From NCBI RefSeq assembly GCF_002998925.1, contig NZ_CP027228.1, positions 496,001-560,000 of the forward strand: 64,000 bases of DNA. The letters are read 5' to 3'. This DNA comes from Mogibacterium diversum (GTDB lineage: Bacteria > Bacillota > Clostridia > Peptostreptococcales > Anaerovoracaceae). The notes under the pieces are model-generated. The model saw only the letters and a list, made by a program, of their open reading frames with translations. It did not search any database and was not told where the DNA came from. The translations under genes were made by a program, and so were the position numbers. This document shows, piece after piece, positions 43,818-51,933 of the stretch (positions are counted from its first letter, which is position 1; each line of letters begins with the position of its first letter).

Positions 43818-46418
43818 ATGGAAAAACTTGGTCTTAATGAAATAAGAGATTTATTCCGTGATTTCTTTGTTAGTAAGGGTCACTATGCAGCGGGAAGTGC
43901 ATCTTTGATTCCCAAAAATGATAAAAGTTTGCTTATTATTAATTCTGGCATGGCACCATTAAAGGCATATTTTGCAGGAGTGGAGACACCACCATCTAAA
44001 CGGATGACGACTTGCCAGAAATGTATAAGAACTGGAGATATCGATAATGTTGGAAAGACTGCACGTCATGGTACATTCTTTGAGATGCTAGGAAACTTCA
44101 GCTTTGGAGATTATTTTAAAGAAGAGTCATTGACATGGGGCTGGGAATTTATTACCGAACATCTGAATATGCCTAAGGATAAACTTTGGGCTACTATATA
44201 TCAGGATGACGATGAAGCATACGATATATGGATAAAACTAGGTATGCCTGCTGAAAGGATAGTAAGGCTCGGAAAAGAAGATAACTTCTGGGAAATAGGT
44301 CTTGGTCCATGTGGACCTTGTTCCGAGATATACTATGATAGAGGTGAAGCTTATGGATGTGGTGCACCTGACTGTAAACCAGGATGTGAGTGCGACAGGT
44401 ATATAGAATTCTGGAATCATGTATTTTCACAGTTTTCGAAGGAAGACGACGGATCATATTCAAATTTAGCGCATCCTAATATTGATACTGGAATGGGACT
44501 TGAAAGACTTGCCTGCATTATGCAAGATGTAGATTCCATATTTGATATAGATACTATTAGAAAGATACTTGACTCAGTTGCACAAATGGCAGGAGTTGAC
44601 TATCAAGCTGGAAATGAACAGAATGATGTAAGTTTGAGAATAATTACTGATCATTTGCGATCTATGGTATTTATGATCGCAGATGGAATTATGCCAAGTA
44701 ATGAAGGAAGAGGATACGTTTTAAGGCGTCTTATCAGAAGGGCGGCTAGACATGGAAGACTCTTAGGAATTGAAGAGAATAATTTTCTAGCTAAGCTTAT
44801 GGATTCTGTAGTAGAAGTTTCTGGCGGAGCATATCCTGAGCTAGTCGAAAAGCATGACTATATTAAGAAGCTAATAGCTATCGAGGAAGAGCAATTTGCA
44901 AAGACCATGGATAATGGCATGGGAATTCTTGAAGAGTACATTGCAAAGCTGGATAAAAACGATAAGATGGTATTAGATGGTGTAGATGCATTCAAACTTT
45001 ATGATACCTACGGATTCCCTGTAGAGATGACTGAAGAAATTCTGGCTGAGAGAGGGATTACCGTTGATATGGATGGTTTCAAGGAAAACATGGACCGCCA
45101 AAAGGAACTCGCGCGTCAGGGTCAGAAATCCACAGAAGATGTAGCATGGAAAGATGCAGCTGATTACGATAAATTGCCAAAGAGTAAATTCCTCGGCTAT
45201 ATGGAATTTAATGCCGACGCTGAAGTTTTATACGTTAACAGTAGTAAGGGCAAGAATCTGCTTATTTTCGATAAGACTCCCTTCTACGCTACAAGCGGTG
45301 GCCAGCTTCATGATATAGGAGTGATTATCATAGCTGATAAGGAATATCATGTAAATGATGTAACTAAAGAAAATGATATCTTTTTACACTTTGTTGATGA
45401 ATCAGTTGATAATGTAAATGTCGGAGATACTGCAGAGTTAAAGGTTGATGTAGCAAATAGAAATAGAACAGCTAGAGGGCACAGTGCAACACATATTCTT
45501 CAGCAAGCCCTAAAGGATGTACTTGGAGAACACGTATCACAGGCCGGTTCTTATGTTGATAATCACTATCTTAGATTTGATTTTAATCACTTCGAGGCTA
45601 TGACTCATGATCAGATTAAAGAGGTAGAAGATATCGTTAACGATAAGATTGACGCATTTCTTCCGATTCTTATGCAGGAAATGCCAATCGCGGAAGCTCA
45701 GAAGATGGGCGCTACTGCCATATTTGGTGAAAAGTATGGGGATATCGTCCGCGTTGTAAGCATGGGTGATTATAGTGTAGAATTCTGTGGTGGTACTCAT
45801 ATCGACAATACTGGTAAAATCGGTGCATTCAAGATTATTTCTGAAGCTGGTATTGCATCTGGCATCAGAAGAATTGAAGCAATTACTGGAACTCAGGTTA
45901 TCGGTTATACTGAAGACAAAGAGTCAGTAATTTCAAATGTATGTGCAACACTTAAGTCTAATGCTAGTGATATTGAAAAGAAAGCAGCTCAGCTCGTTTC
46001 CGACAATAAGGAACTTGAGAAGACAATTAAATCTTTGAAGGCAGATGAAATCGCAGGTTCACTTGATGAAATCATCGCATCTGGTTCTGATATAAATGGT
46101 ATCAAGCTAATAACGAAGAGGTTCGACAATACAGATGTTGCTCAACTTAGAGAGATGGCAGATGCTATAAAGTCCAGCGAGACTAAGTCTATTTTCGTTG
46201 CTGCATCTGTAAATGATGGTAAGATTGCAATTCTTGTTTCTGTAAGCGATGAGCTTGTTAGCGAAGGCTTCCATGCTGGAAAGCTAGTTAAGGAAATCGC
46301 GCAGGTTGCCGGCGGTAATGGAGGCGGAAAGGCTGGAATGGCGCAGGCTGGAGCAAAGGATGAAAGCAAGTTAGAAGAAGCATTCGAATTAGCAAAGACT
46401 CTAGTTGCAAATAAATAA
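43818..46418 (+). CDS. alaS: alanyl-tRNA synthetase
   Basis: Protein of 866 residues that charges tRNA-Ala and edits Ser/Gly. Class II core motifs include FFEMLGNFSFGDYFKEE. The editing domain zinc ligands are in GHSATHILQQAL and CGGTH. The C-terminal DHHA1 part ends with VAGGNGGGKAGMAQAGAKD. Normal length. The site AGGGAGA is separated from the ATG by a run of T and A. Only 88 bases lie before it, which excludes a T-box leader. alaS-ireB-ruvX is a conserved Firmicutes order. Confidence 0.97.
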   Translation: MEKLGLNEIRDLFRDFFVSKGHYAAGSASLIPKNDKSLLIINSGMAPLKAYFAGVETPPSKRMTTCQKCIRTGDIDNVGKTARHGTFFEMLGNFSFGDYFKEESLTWGWEFITEHLNMPKDKLWATIYQDDDEAYDIWIKLGMPAERIVRLGKEDNFWEIGLGPCGPCSEIYYDRGEAYGCGAPDCKPGCECDRYIEFWNHVFSQFSKEDDGSYSNLAHPNIDTGMGLERLACIMQDVDSIFDIDTIRKILDSVAQMAGVDYQAGNEQNDVSLRIITDHLRSMVFMIADGIMPSNEGRGYVLRRLIRRAARHGRLLGIEENNFLAKLMDSVVEVSGGAYPELVEKHDYIKKLIAIEEEQFAKTMDNGMGILEEYIAKLDKNDKMVLDGVDAFKLYDTYGFPVEMTEEILAERGITVDMDGFKENMDRQKELARQGQKSTEDVAWKDAADYDKLPKSKFLGYMEFNADAEVLYVNSSKGKNLLIFDKTPFYATSGGQLHDIGVIIIADKEYHVNDVTKENDIFLHFVDESVDNVNVGDTAELKVDVANRNRTARGHSATHILQQALKDVLGEHVSQAGSYVDNHYLRFDFNHFEAMTHDQIKEVEDIVNDKIDAFLPILMQEMPIAEAQKMGATAIFGEKYGDIVRVVSMGDYSVEFCGGTHIDNTGKIGAFKIISEAGIASGIRRIEAITGTQVIGYTEDKESVISNVCATLKSNASDIEKKAAQLVSDNKELEKTIKSLKADEIAGSLDEIIASGSDINGIKLITKRFDNTDVAQLREMADAIKSSETKSIFVAASVNDGKIAILVSVSDELVSEGFHAGKLVKEIAQVAGGNGGGKAGMAQAGAKDESKLEEAFELAKTLVANK

Positions 46419-46427
46419 GTTAGGTAG

Positions 46428-46461
46428 ATAATAGGTGAGTGGCTTATAATTCACCTATTAT
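46428..46461 (+). other. hairpin between alaS and ireB
   Basis: ATAATAGGTGA (46428-46438) and TCACCTATTAT (46451-46461) form a perfect 11-base stem. No T-run follows, so it may stabilise or process the mRNA rather than terminate. Confidence 0.5.
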
Positions 46462-46506
46462 AACTAAATATATCTCGCTACATTCTATAAAAAATAGGAG
46501 GAAGAT

Positions 46507-46758
46507 ATGAGCAAGGATACAATTTTGTTCGAAAGTGCAAAGATCAAACAGATTTCCAACAAAGAAGCGATGCATCAGATTTATTCATCTCTTCAGGAGA
46601 GGGGATACAATGCTATCGATCAGATGGTTGGATACTTAACATCTGGAGACCCATCTTATATAACAAGCCATAATGATGCGAGAAACCTCATTCTTAAGAT
46701 TGATAGAGATGAGCTACTCGAGGAGATTTTAAAGTCTTATCTAGAGCTTGATAAGTAG
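46507..46758 (+). CDS. ireB: IreB family regulatory phosphoprotein
   Basis: Protein of 83 residues (DUF965/UPF0297). In enterococci IreB is phosphorylated by the PASTA kinase IreK and affects cephalosporin tolerance. The sequence has the family core (EAMHQIYSSLQERGYNAIDQMVGYLTSGDPSYITSHNDAR), cut at known conserved positions. AGGAGG precedes the ATG. The alaS-ireB-ruvX order is conserved. Phosphorylation has not been shown here. Confidence 0.93.
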   Translation: MSKDTILFESAKIKQISNKEAMHQIYSSLQERGYNAIDQMVGYLTSGDPSYITSHNDARNLILKIDRDELLEEILKSYLELDK

Positions 46759-46770
46759 GTTTTATATTAG

Positions 46771-47205
46771 ATGAGAAAAATAGGACTTGATGTCGGTGAA
46801 AAAACTATAGGTGTTGCGGTAAGCGATTTACTAGATATTACAGCACAGGGAGTCACTACAATTGAGCGTGTTGGTATTAGAAAGGATACTACCAAGGTGC
46901 TTGATTTAGTGCGTGAATATGAGTGTGATACAGTTGTAGTCGGGCTTCCTCTAAGCCTTGATGGAACCGATAGCGTACAGACTCAAAAGGTACGTGATTT
47001 CCGTACTATGCTTGAAAATAAATTAAGAAGCTCCGGTCTTGCTCATGTAAATATCGAGTGGCAGGATGAGAGATTTACGACGAAGTTAGCAGAAAATATC
47101 CTTATTGCAGGTGATGTAAAAAGAAGTGATCGCAAGAAGGTTATTGACAAGCAGGCAGCAATTTTAATATTACAAAGTTATTTAGACAGGGTGAGCAATG
47201 AATAA
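46771..47205 (+). CDS. ruvX: RuvX/YqgF Holliday-junction-resolvase-like nuclease
   Basis: Protein of 144 residues with an RNase H fold. GLDVGEKTIGVAVSD (4-18) carries the first catalytic Asp, and VGLPLSLDG and DERFTT are the other motifs. Members are involved in pre-16S rRNA maturation and possibly recombination. It ends eight bases inside the next gene, so translation is coupled. Confidence 0.94.
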   Translation: MRKIGLDVGEKTIGVAVSDLLDITAQGVTTIERVGIRKDTTKVLDLVREYECDTVVVGLPLSLDGTDSVQTQKVRDFRTMLENKLRSSGLAHVNIEWQDERFTTKLAENILIAGDVKRSDRKKVIDKQAAILILQSYLDRVSNE

Positions 47206-47908
47206 GACACAAATTAATGAACTTAGTTTTCTCGCTTCTAATGACTATTGGGGCAGGGGCATCCTTATTGGAAGAACATCAAATAAGATTGCCGTTGCCT
47301 ATTTTATAATGGGAAGAAGTGAAAATAGTCGAAATAGAATTTTTTATAAGGAAGATGATCGAGTAGCAATTGCACCATACGATAAAGAGGCAGATATTGA
47401 CCCAACTCTCATCATCTATTATCCAATTAAGACAAATGGCAAGAATTTAATTGTAACGAATGGAGATCAGACGGATACAGTCGAGGAGTTCCTTAACAAA
47501 GGCCTTACATTTGAGGATGCTTTGAGAACTAGATGTTTCGAACCTGATGCGCCTCATTTTACACCGAGAATTAGTGGTATTCTAAGCCTTGTAGATGGTT
47601 CGTATACACTGAGTATTCTCAAGGATTCTGATGGACAAGGGACAGATTGTCATAGATATTTCTACGAATACCCTTCGCGTCCAAACTACGCACATTTTAT
47701 ACACACATATGAGGGTAACGATACACCTCTTCCAACATTTGAAGGTGAGCCTAAGCTATTTAAAATTCCAGATACTATAGAAGAGTTTACTGATACTATA
47801 TGGAATAGCCTTAATGATGATAATAAAATTTCTCTGTGCACTATGATGATCAATCCGGAGACTCTAGAAAGAGAAGTTAATATTTATAACAAGAGAATGG
47901 GGGATTAA
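47198..47908 (+). CDS. IMP cyclohydrolase, archaeal PurO-like
   Basis: Protein of 236 residues similar to the PurO-type IMP cyclohydrolase fold (N-terminal-nucleophile-like). Family-typical stretches are YWGRGILIGRTSNKIAVAYFIMGRSENSRNR and TPRISG. It should close the ring of FAICAR to IMP, the last step of purine synthesis. The following purB and AICAR-formyltransferase genes support this. It overlaps ruvX by eight bases and touches purB (TAATG). This replaces the cyclohydrolase half of the usual PurH. Confidence 0.88.
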   Translation: MNKTQINELSFLASNDYWGRGILIGRTSNKIAVAYFIMGRSENSRNRIFYKEDDRVAIAPYDKEADIDPTLIIYYPIKTNGKNLIVTNGDQTDTVEEFLNKGLTFEDALRTRCFEPDAPHFTPRISGILSLVDGSYTLSILKDSDGQGTDCHRYFYEYPSRPNYAHFIHTYEGNDTPLPTFEGEPKLFKIPDTIEEFTDTIWNSLNDDNKISLCTMMINPETLEREVNIYNKRMGD

Positions 47909-49344
47909 TGGAAACCAATAGATTGCAGTATATGTCGCCACTATCTTCTAGATATGCGAGCAAGGAGATGAAGTATATATTCTCCGAAAAGAAGAAATTT
48001 ACAACATGGCATGAGCTATGGATAGCTCTAGCAAAGGCTGAAAAAGAACTTGGTCTTGATATCACTGATGAACAGATCCAGGAAATGATTGATAACAAGG
48101 ACATCGTTGATTTTGAAGTAGCAGAAGCTAGGGAAAAAGAAGTACGTCACGACGTAATGAGCCATGTCTATGCATATGGAAAGCGTTGCCCTAAAGCAGA
48201 GGCGATAATTCACCTCGGAGCTACGTCGTGCTATGTTGGTGACAATACAGATGTTATTTTGATGAAGGAAGCTCTTGAACTTATCATCGAGAAGACAGTT
48301 CAGGTCCTTGTAAATCTAAAGAAGTTTTCAAGAGAATATAAGGCTATGCCTTGCCTTGGATACACACATTTGCAGCCAGCACAGCTAACTACTGTAGGTA
48401 AGAGAGCATCGCTGTGGATGTATGAACTAGCGCTCGATGTAATCGAACTTGAAAGAAGGCTCGAAGATCTCAAAATGCTTGGTTCAAAGGGCACAACAGG
48501 TACTCAGGCAAGCTTTATGGACCTCTTCAACAACGATGAGTCTAAGGTCAAGAGGCTTGATGAGATTATTGCAAAAGAATTCGGAGTATCTGGTTGTGTT
48601 CCGGTATCTGGACAGACCTATTCTCGTAAAGTGGACGCTAATATATTATCGTCGCTTTCAGGAGTTGCACAGAGTGCCTCTAAGTTCTCAAACGACCTTA
48701 GAATCCTTCAGTCATTTGGAGAGATGGAAGAGCCTTTTGAAAAGAATCAAATTGGTTCTTCTGCTATGCCATACAAAAGAAATCCAATGAGATCCGAGCG
48801 AATTACATCTCTTGCTAGATATGTAATCGTTGACTCACTTAACCCAGCGATTACGGCTGCAACGCAGTGGTTCGAGAGAACACTGGATGACTCTGCAAAT
48901 AAGAGAATTTCCGTTCCTGAAGCTTTTTTAGCACTAGATGGTATTCTTAATCTGTATATCAATATAACAAGTGATATGGTGGTGTATCCTAAGGTTATAA
49001 ATGCCCGTACTATGGAGAAGCTCCCGTTCATCGCAACTGAGAATATAATGATGGAAGCAGTTAAGAAGGGTGGAAATAGACAGGATTTACATGAACAGAT
49101 AAGAGTTCATTCTCATGAGGCAACTTTAAGAGTTAAGAGAGATGGACTTAATAATGATCTTGTAGATAGAATTGCTGCCGATAAGACATTTGGACTTTCT
49201 AAAGAAGAGATTCTATCAGCTATGGATCCAATTCTATATGTAGGAAGAAGTCCATCTCAGGTTGAAGAATTGATTACTGAGGTTATTGATCCAATTATCG
49301 AACGTCATCCTCAGAAAAACATCGAAACTGAGATTAACCTATAG
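47908..49344 (+). CDS. purB: adenylosuccinate lyase
   Basis: Protein of 478 residues that acts twice in purine synthesis (SAICAR to AICAR; adenylosuccinate to AMP). The signature GSSAMPYKRNPM is intact, and the catalytic-His regions (GATSCYVGDN and TLDDSANKR neighbourhoods) are visible. Its ATG overlaps the stop of the IMP-cyclohydrolase gene. A hairpin follows the stop. Confidence 0.97.
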   Translation: METNRLQYMSPLSSRYASKEMKYIFSEKKKFTTWHELWIALAKAEKELGLDITDEQIQEMIDNKDIVDFEVAEAREKEVRHDVMSHVYAYGKRCPKAEAIIHLGATSCYVGDNTDVILMKEALELIIEKTVQVLVNLKKFSREYKAMPCLGYTHLQPAQLTTVGKRASLWMYELALDVIELERRLEDLKMLGSKGTTGTQASFMDLFNNDESKVKRLDEIIAKEFGVSGCVPVSGQTYSRKVDANILSSLSGVAQSASKFSNDLRILQSFGEMEEPFEKNQIGSSAMPYKRNPMRSERITSLARYVIVDSLNPAITAATQWFERTLDDSANKRISVPEAFLALDGILNLYINITSDMVVYPKVINARTMEKLPFIATENIMMEAVKKGGNRQDLHEQIRVHSHEATLRVKRDGLNNDLVDRIAADKTFGLSKEEILSAMDPILYVGRSPSQVEELITEVIDPIIERHPQKNIETEINL

Positions 49345-49385
49345 AGGTTATTAATTTCAAATTTATTTAATTAATGCAATATATA

Positions 49386-49417
49386 AGATGAGAGGCTGTT
49401 TTAATAGCCTCTTATCT
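49386..49417 (+). terminator. hairpin after purB, possible weak terminator
   Basis: AGATGAGAGGCT (49386-49397) pairs with AGCCTCTTATCT (49406-49417). No T-tract follows; it may be a processing or pausing site between purB and the next gene. Confidence 0.45.
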
Positions 49418-49464
49418 CGATTATAAGAGTAAGAATTGTCGCGTAGTTACGAGTGGTGAATGAA

Positions 49465-50652
49465 ATGAAAAAAATCGAATTAAAATACGGATGTAACCCA
49501 AATCAAAAGCCAGCTTCTGTATATATGGAAGATGGTTCAGAATTGCCTTTTGAGGTTTTAAATGGCAAACCTGGATATATTAACCTTCTAGATGCTTTAA
49601 ATGGATGGCAGCTGGTAAGTGAGATAAAGGAGGCGACTGGTAAAGCTACAGCTGCTTCTTTTAAGCATGTAAGTCCTTCGTCTGCTGCTGTTGGGAGAGT
49701 TATGAGCGATAAGCTTAAAAAAGCTTGCTTTGTAGATGATATTGCTGGTCTAGATGAATCTCCGATTGCAACAGCATATGCGAGGGCTCGTGGGACTGAC
49801 CGTATGTCATCATTTGGTGATTTCATTTCTTTGAGTGATACTTGTGACGAAACATGTGCGAATCTAATTAAGAGAGAAGTTTCTGATGGTGTAATTGCTC
49901 CAGATTTTACTGACGCAGCACTAGAGGTATTGAAACAGAAGAAAAATGGAAATTATCTGATTCTCAAAGTGAATGAAAAGTTCAGAGCACCTGAAGTTGA
50001 GACAAAGCAGGTATTTGGCGTTACTTTTGAACAGAAGCATAATGATATAAAAATAGACAAGTCTTGCCTTAATGATGTAGTGACTGAAATAAAGGATATT
50101 CCAGAGGATGCTAAGGATGATTTGGTAATTGCCCTAATAACACTTAAGTATACACAGTCAAACTCTGTTGCATATGCAGCAGATGGTCAGACAATTGGAG
50201 TAGGAGCTGGTCAGCAGTCAAGAGTTCACTGCACTCGTCTTGCTGGTTCAAAGGCTGATAATTGGCATCTCAGACAGTCTGAAAAGGTACTCGATCTACC
50301 TTTTAAGGAAGGTATAAAGAGACCCAACAAGGATAACTTTATAGATAGATATATAGCAATGGAGGATACGCCTGAAGCTAGAGGGGATTTTGACTGGAAG
50401 GAATTATTCTCGGAGAAGCCTGAGGTCTTTACAGTTGAAGAAAAAAGACAGATTCTTGATGAGAGTACAGGCGTATCAGTAGCATCAGATGCATTCTTTC
50501 CATTTAGCGATAATATCGACAGGGCTCATGAAAGTGGTGTTTCGTATATTGCCCAGCCTGGAGGCTCGACCCGCGATGATCTAGTTATTGATTCTTGTAA
50601 CAAGTATGGAATAGCTATGGCGTTTACAGGATTCAGACTGTTCCATCACTAA
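49465..50652 (+). CDS. AICAR formyltransferase, stand-alone (PurH domain without cyclohydrolase)
   Basis: Protein of 395 residues equivalent to the C-terminal domain of PurH. It transfers formyl from 10-formyl-THF to AICAR. The FKHVSPSSAAVG segment holds the catalytic Lys67-His68 pair, and VAYAADGQTIGVGAGQQSRVHCTRLA is the conserved C-terminal motif. The N-terminal IMP-cyclohydrolase domain of bifunctional PurH is absent. GTG at 49453 is in frame, but the GTGGTG site favours ATG 49465. It pairs with the PurO-like enzyme to complete the last two steps. Confidence 0.9.
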   Translation: MKKIELKYGCNPNQKPASVYMEDGSELPFEVLNGKPGYINLLDALNGWQLVSEIKEATGKATAASFKHVSPSSAAVGRVMSDKLKKACFVDDIAGLDESPIATAYARARGTDRMSSFGDFISLSDTCDETCANLIKREVSDGVIAPDFTDAALEVLKQKKNGNYLILKVNEKFRAPEVETKQVFGVTFEQKHNDIKIDKSCLNDVVTEIKDIPEDAKDDLVIALITLKYTQSNSVAYAADGQTIGVGAGQQSRVHCTRLAGSKADNWHLRQSEKVLDLPFKEGIKRPNKDNFIDRYIAMEDTPEARGDFDWKELFSEKPEVFTVEEKRQILDESTGVSVASDAFFPFSDNIDRAHESGVSYIAQPGGSTRDDLVIDSCNKYGIAMAFTGFRLFHH

Positions 50653-50687
50653 GTTTCATCGTTTTTAATATTAATTTGGTGATTTGG

Positions 50688-50885
50688 ATGATTAAAGAAA
50701 AAGCACTTGTTACGCTAAAGAATGATATAGAGGTAGAATATCCGTTTTCAGATGATTTACCCATGATCTTCTTAGGTGAAATCTCTAATATGCCGGAGCA
50801 TGGAATATTTATCGGAAGGTCTGGAAAAAGCTATTTTGGATATCATATAGATAGCTTTAGAGAACTTAACGAGGAAGAAATATGA
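50688..50885 (+). CDS. small hypothetical protein
   Basis: Protein of 65 residues, not recognised, probably one small beta-rich domain (ALVTLKNDIEVEYPF then FIGRSGKSYFGYH). Starts at 50676 are also open, but GGTGATTTGG fits ATG 50688. Its stop overlaps the next start as ATGA, so it is co-translated with the PQQ-propeller protein. Confidence 0.6.
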   Translation: MIKEKALVTLKNDIEVEYPFSDDLPMIFLGEISNMPEHGIFIGRSGKSYFGYHIDSFRELNEEEI

Positions 50886-51727
50886 TTCATTTGATAGCAT
50901 ATCCTTTGACTTGGGATGATATTGAACTAAGAGCAAATAATACTGTTGGAATATATAAGATAAAGAATAAAATCGCAGTACTTAGCTGTGTATCTTATAC
51001 TGCTCATATAGATGATTCAAAAGACTATATGCAGGGATTTATACTTACAAATTTTTCTACTGATTTTATGAATCATGGACAGATTCGTCTTATGGATCTA
51101 GACGATATATCGGCTCTCGATTGTGAGCTTAACGAGAAAGATGGGAGATTCATAATTAATACAAAGAAATATAAGGGATATCGCAAGTCTTTAGAAAAGT
51201 TGATAGAAGTCACTGATGAAGAACTAAAAGTGATAGGGGATGCGCCTGCTCCTTTAGATAATACCTATAGTGACGGCAAAGTATATCGCTTCGGAAACAT
51301 AGAGGTTTATATGCATTCATCCTTTATAATGGCATGTCGGGAGGCTGATTCAGGCAAAGTTATTTGGAAGACTAAACTGGGCGCGTATCTTTATACAGAT
51401 GTTGATGAGAAAGAGGGTATATTGTATTTCGGAACGGATGGAATGGGCGGAAAGTTCTTTGCTGTTAACTTGTCTGATGGAAGTATAAAGTATAGCTATA
51501 ACACCAGGGGAACATCTAATTTTCTCTATTACAAAGATTATGTACTTCTGTCGAATGAGAAAAACAAACCTGTTTTGATAAATAGAAATGACGGTACCCT
51601 ATATAAGAAACTCGAATTTGATAAATTCGAAATAACAGTATATCAGCAAATGATAATAGATAATGATAAGCTTTATGCTATTGCGGCAAAGGGAAACACA
51701 GCCTATGCTGTGTGCACGGATCTATAG
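50882..51727 (+). CDS. PQQ-like beta-propeller protein
   Basis: Protein of 281 residues, without signal peptide. Residues about 135-281 are PQQ-like beta-propeller blades, with repeated GKVIWKTKL, GILYFGTDG and FFAVNLSDGSIKY patterns. The N-terminal 130 residues are not recognised. It is coupled to the preceding small gene by ATGA. Being cytoplasmic, it is unlikely to bind PQQ as a dehydrogenase; a scaffold or binding role is more likely. Confidence 0.7.
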   Translation: MIHLIAYPLTWDDIELRANNTVGIYKIKNKIAVLSCVSYTAHIDDSKDYMQGFILTNFSTDFMNHGQIRLMDLDDISALDCELNEKDGRFIINTKKYKGYRKSLEKLIEVTDEELKVIGDAPAPLDNTYSDGKVYRFGNIEVYMHSSFIMACREADSGKVIWKTKLGAYLYTDVDEKEGILYFGTDGMGGKFFAVNLSDGSIKYSYNTRGTSNFLYYKDYVLLSNEKNKPVLINRNDGTLYKKLEFDKFEITVYQQMIIDNDKLYAIAAKGNTAYAVCTDL

Positions 51728-51762
51728 TAAGTATTGAAATTTATATTTTATATAAAAAAAGT

Positions 51763-51837
51763 ATGAAGACATCAAAATTCCTATTCATAGCAGTTATACT
51801 TCACATAGAGCTGGTGGCTTTGATTATATATGGGTAA
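51763..51837 (+). CDS. possible 24-residue hydrophobic micropeptide or gene remnant
   Basis: ATG at 51763 opens a 24-codon frame that is almost wholly hydrophobic after MKTSKF, like a signal peptide or single membrane helix, and stops at TAA 51835. No ribosome site is visible. It may be the leftover of a degraded membrane protein or chance. Confidence 0.2.
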   Translation: MKTSKFLFIAVILHIELVALIIYG

Positions 51838-51933
51838 ATCGGATAGCGGCGGTGTTTGGTGAAGCGTAAACTGCCTAAACGTGTTGTTTAGTGATTCAAT
51901 TGTTTTAAAACGTGATATCAAAGGAGGTTGTAT

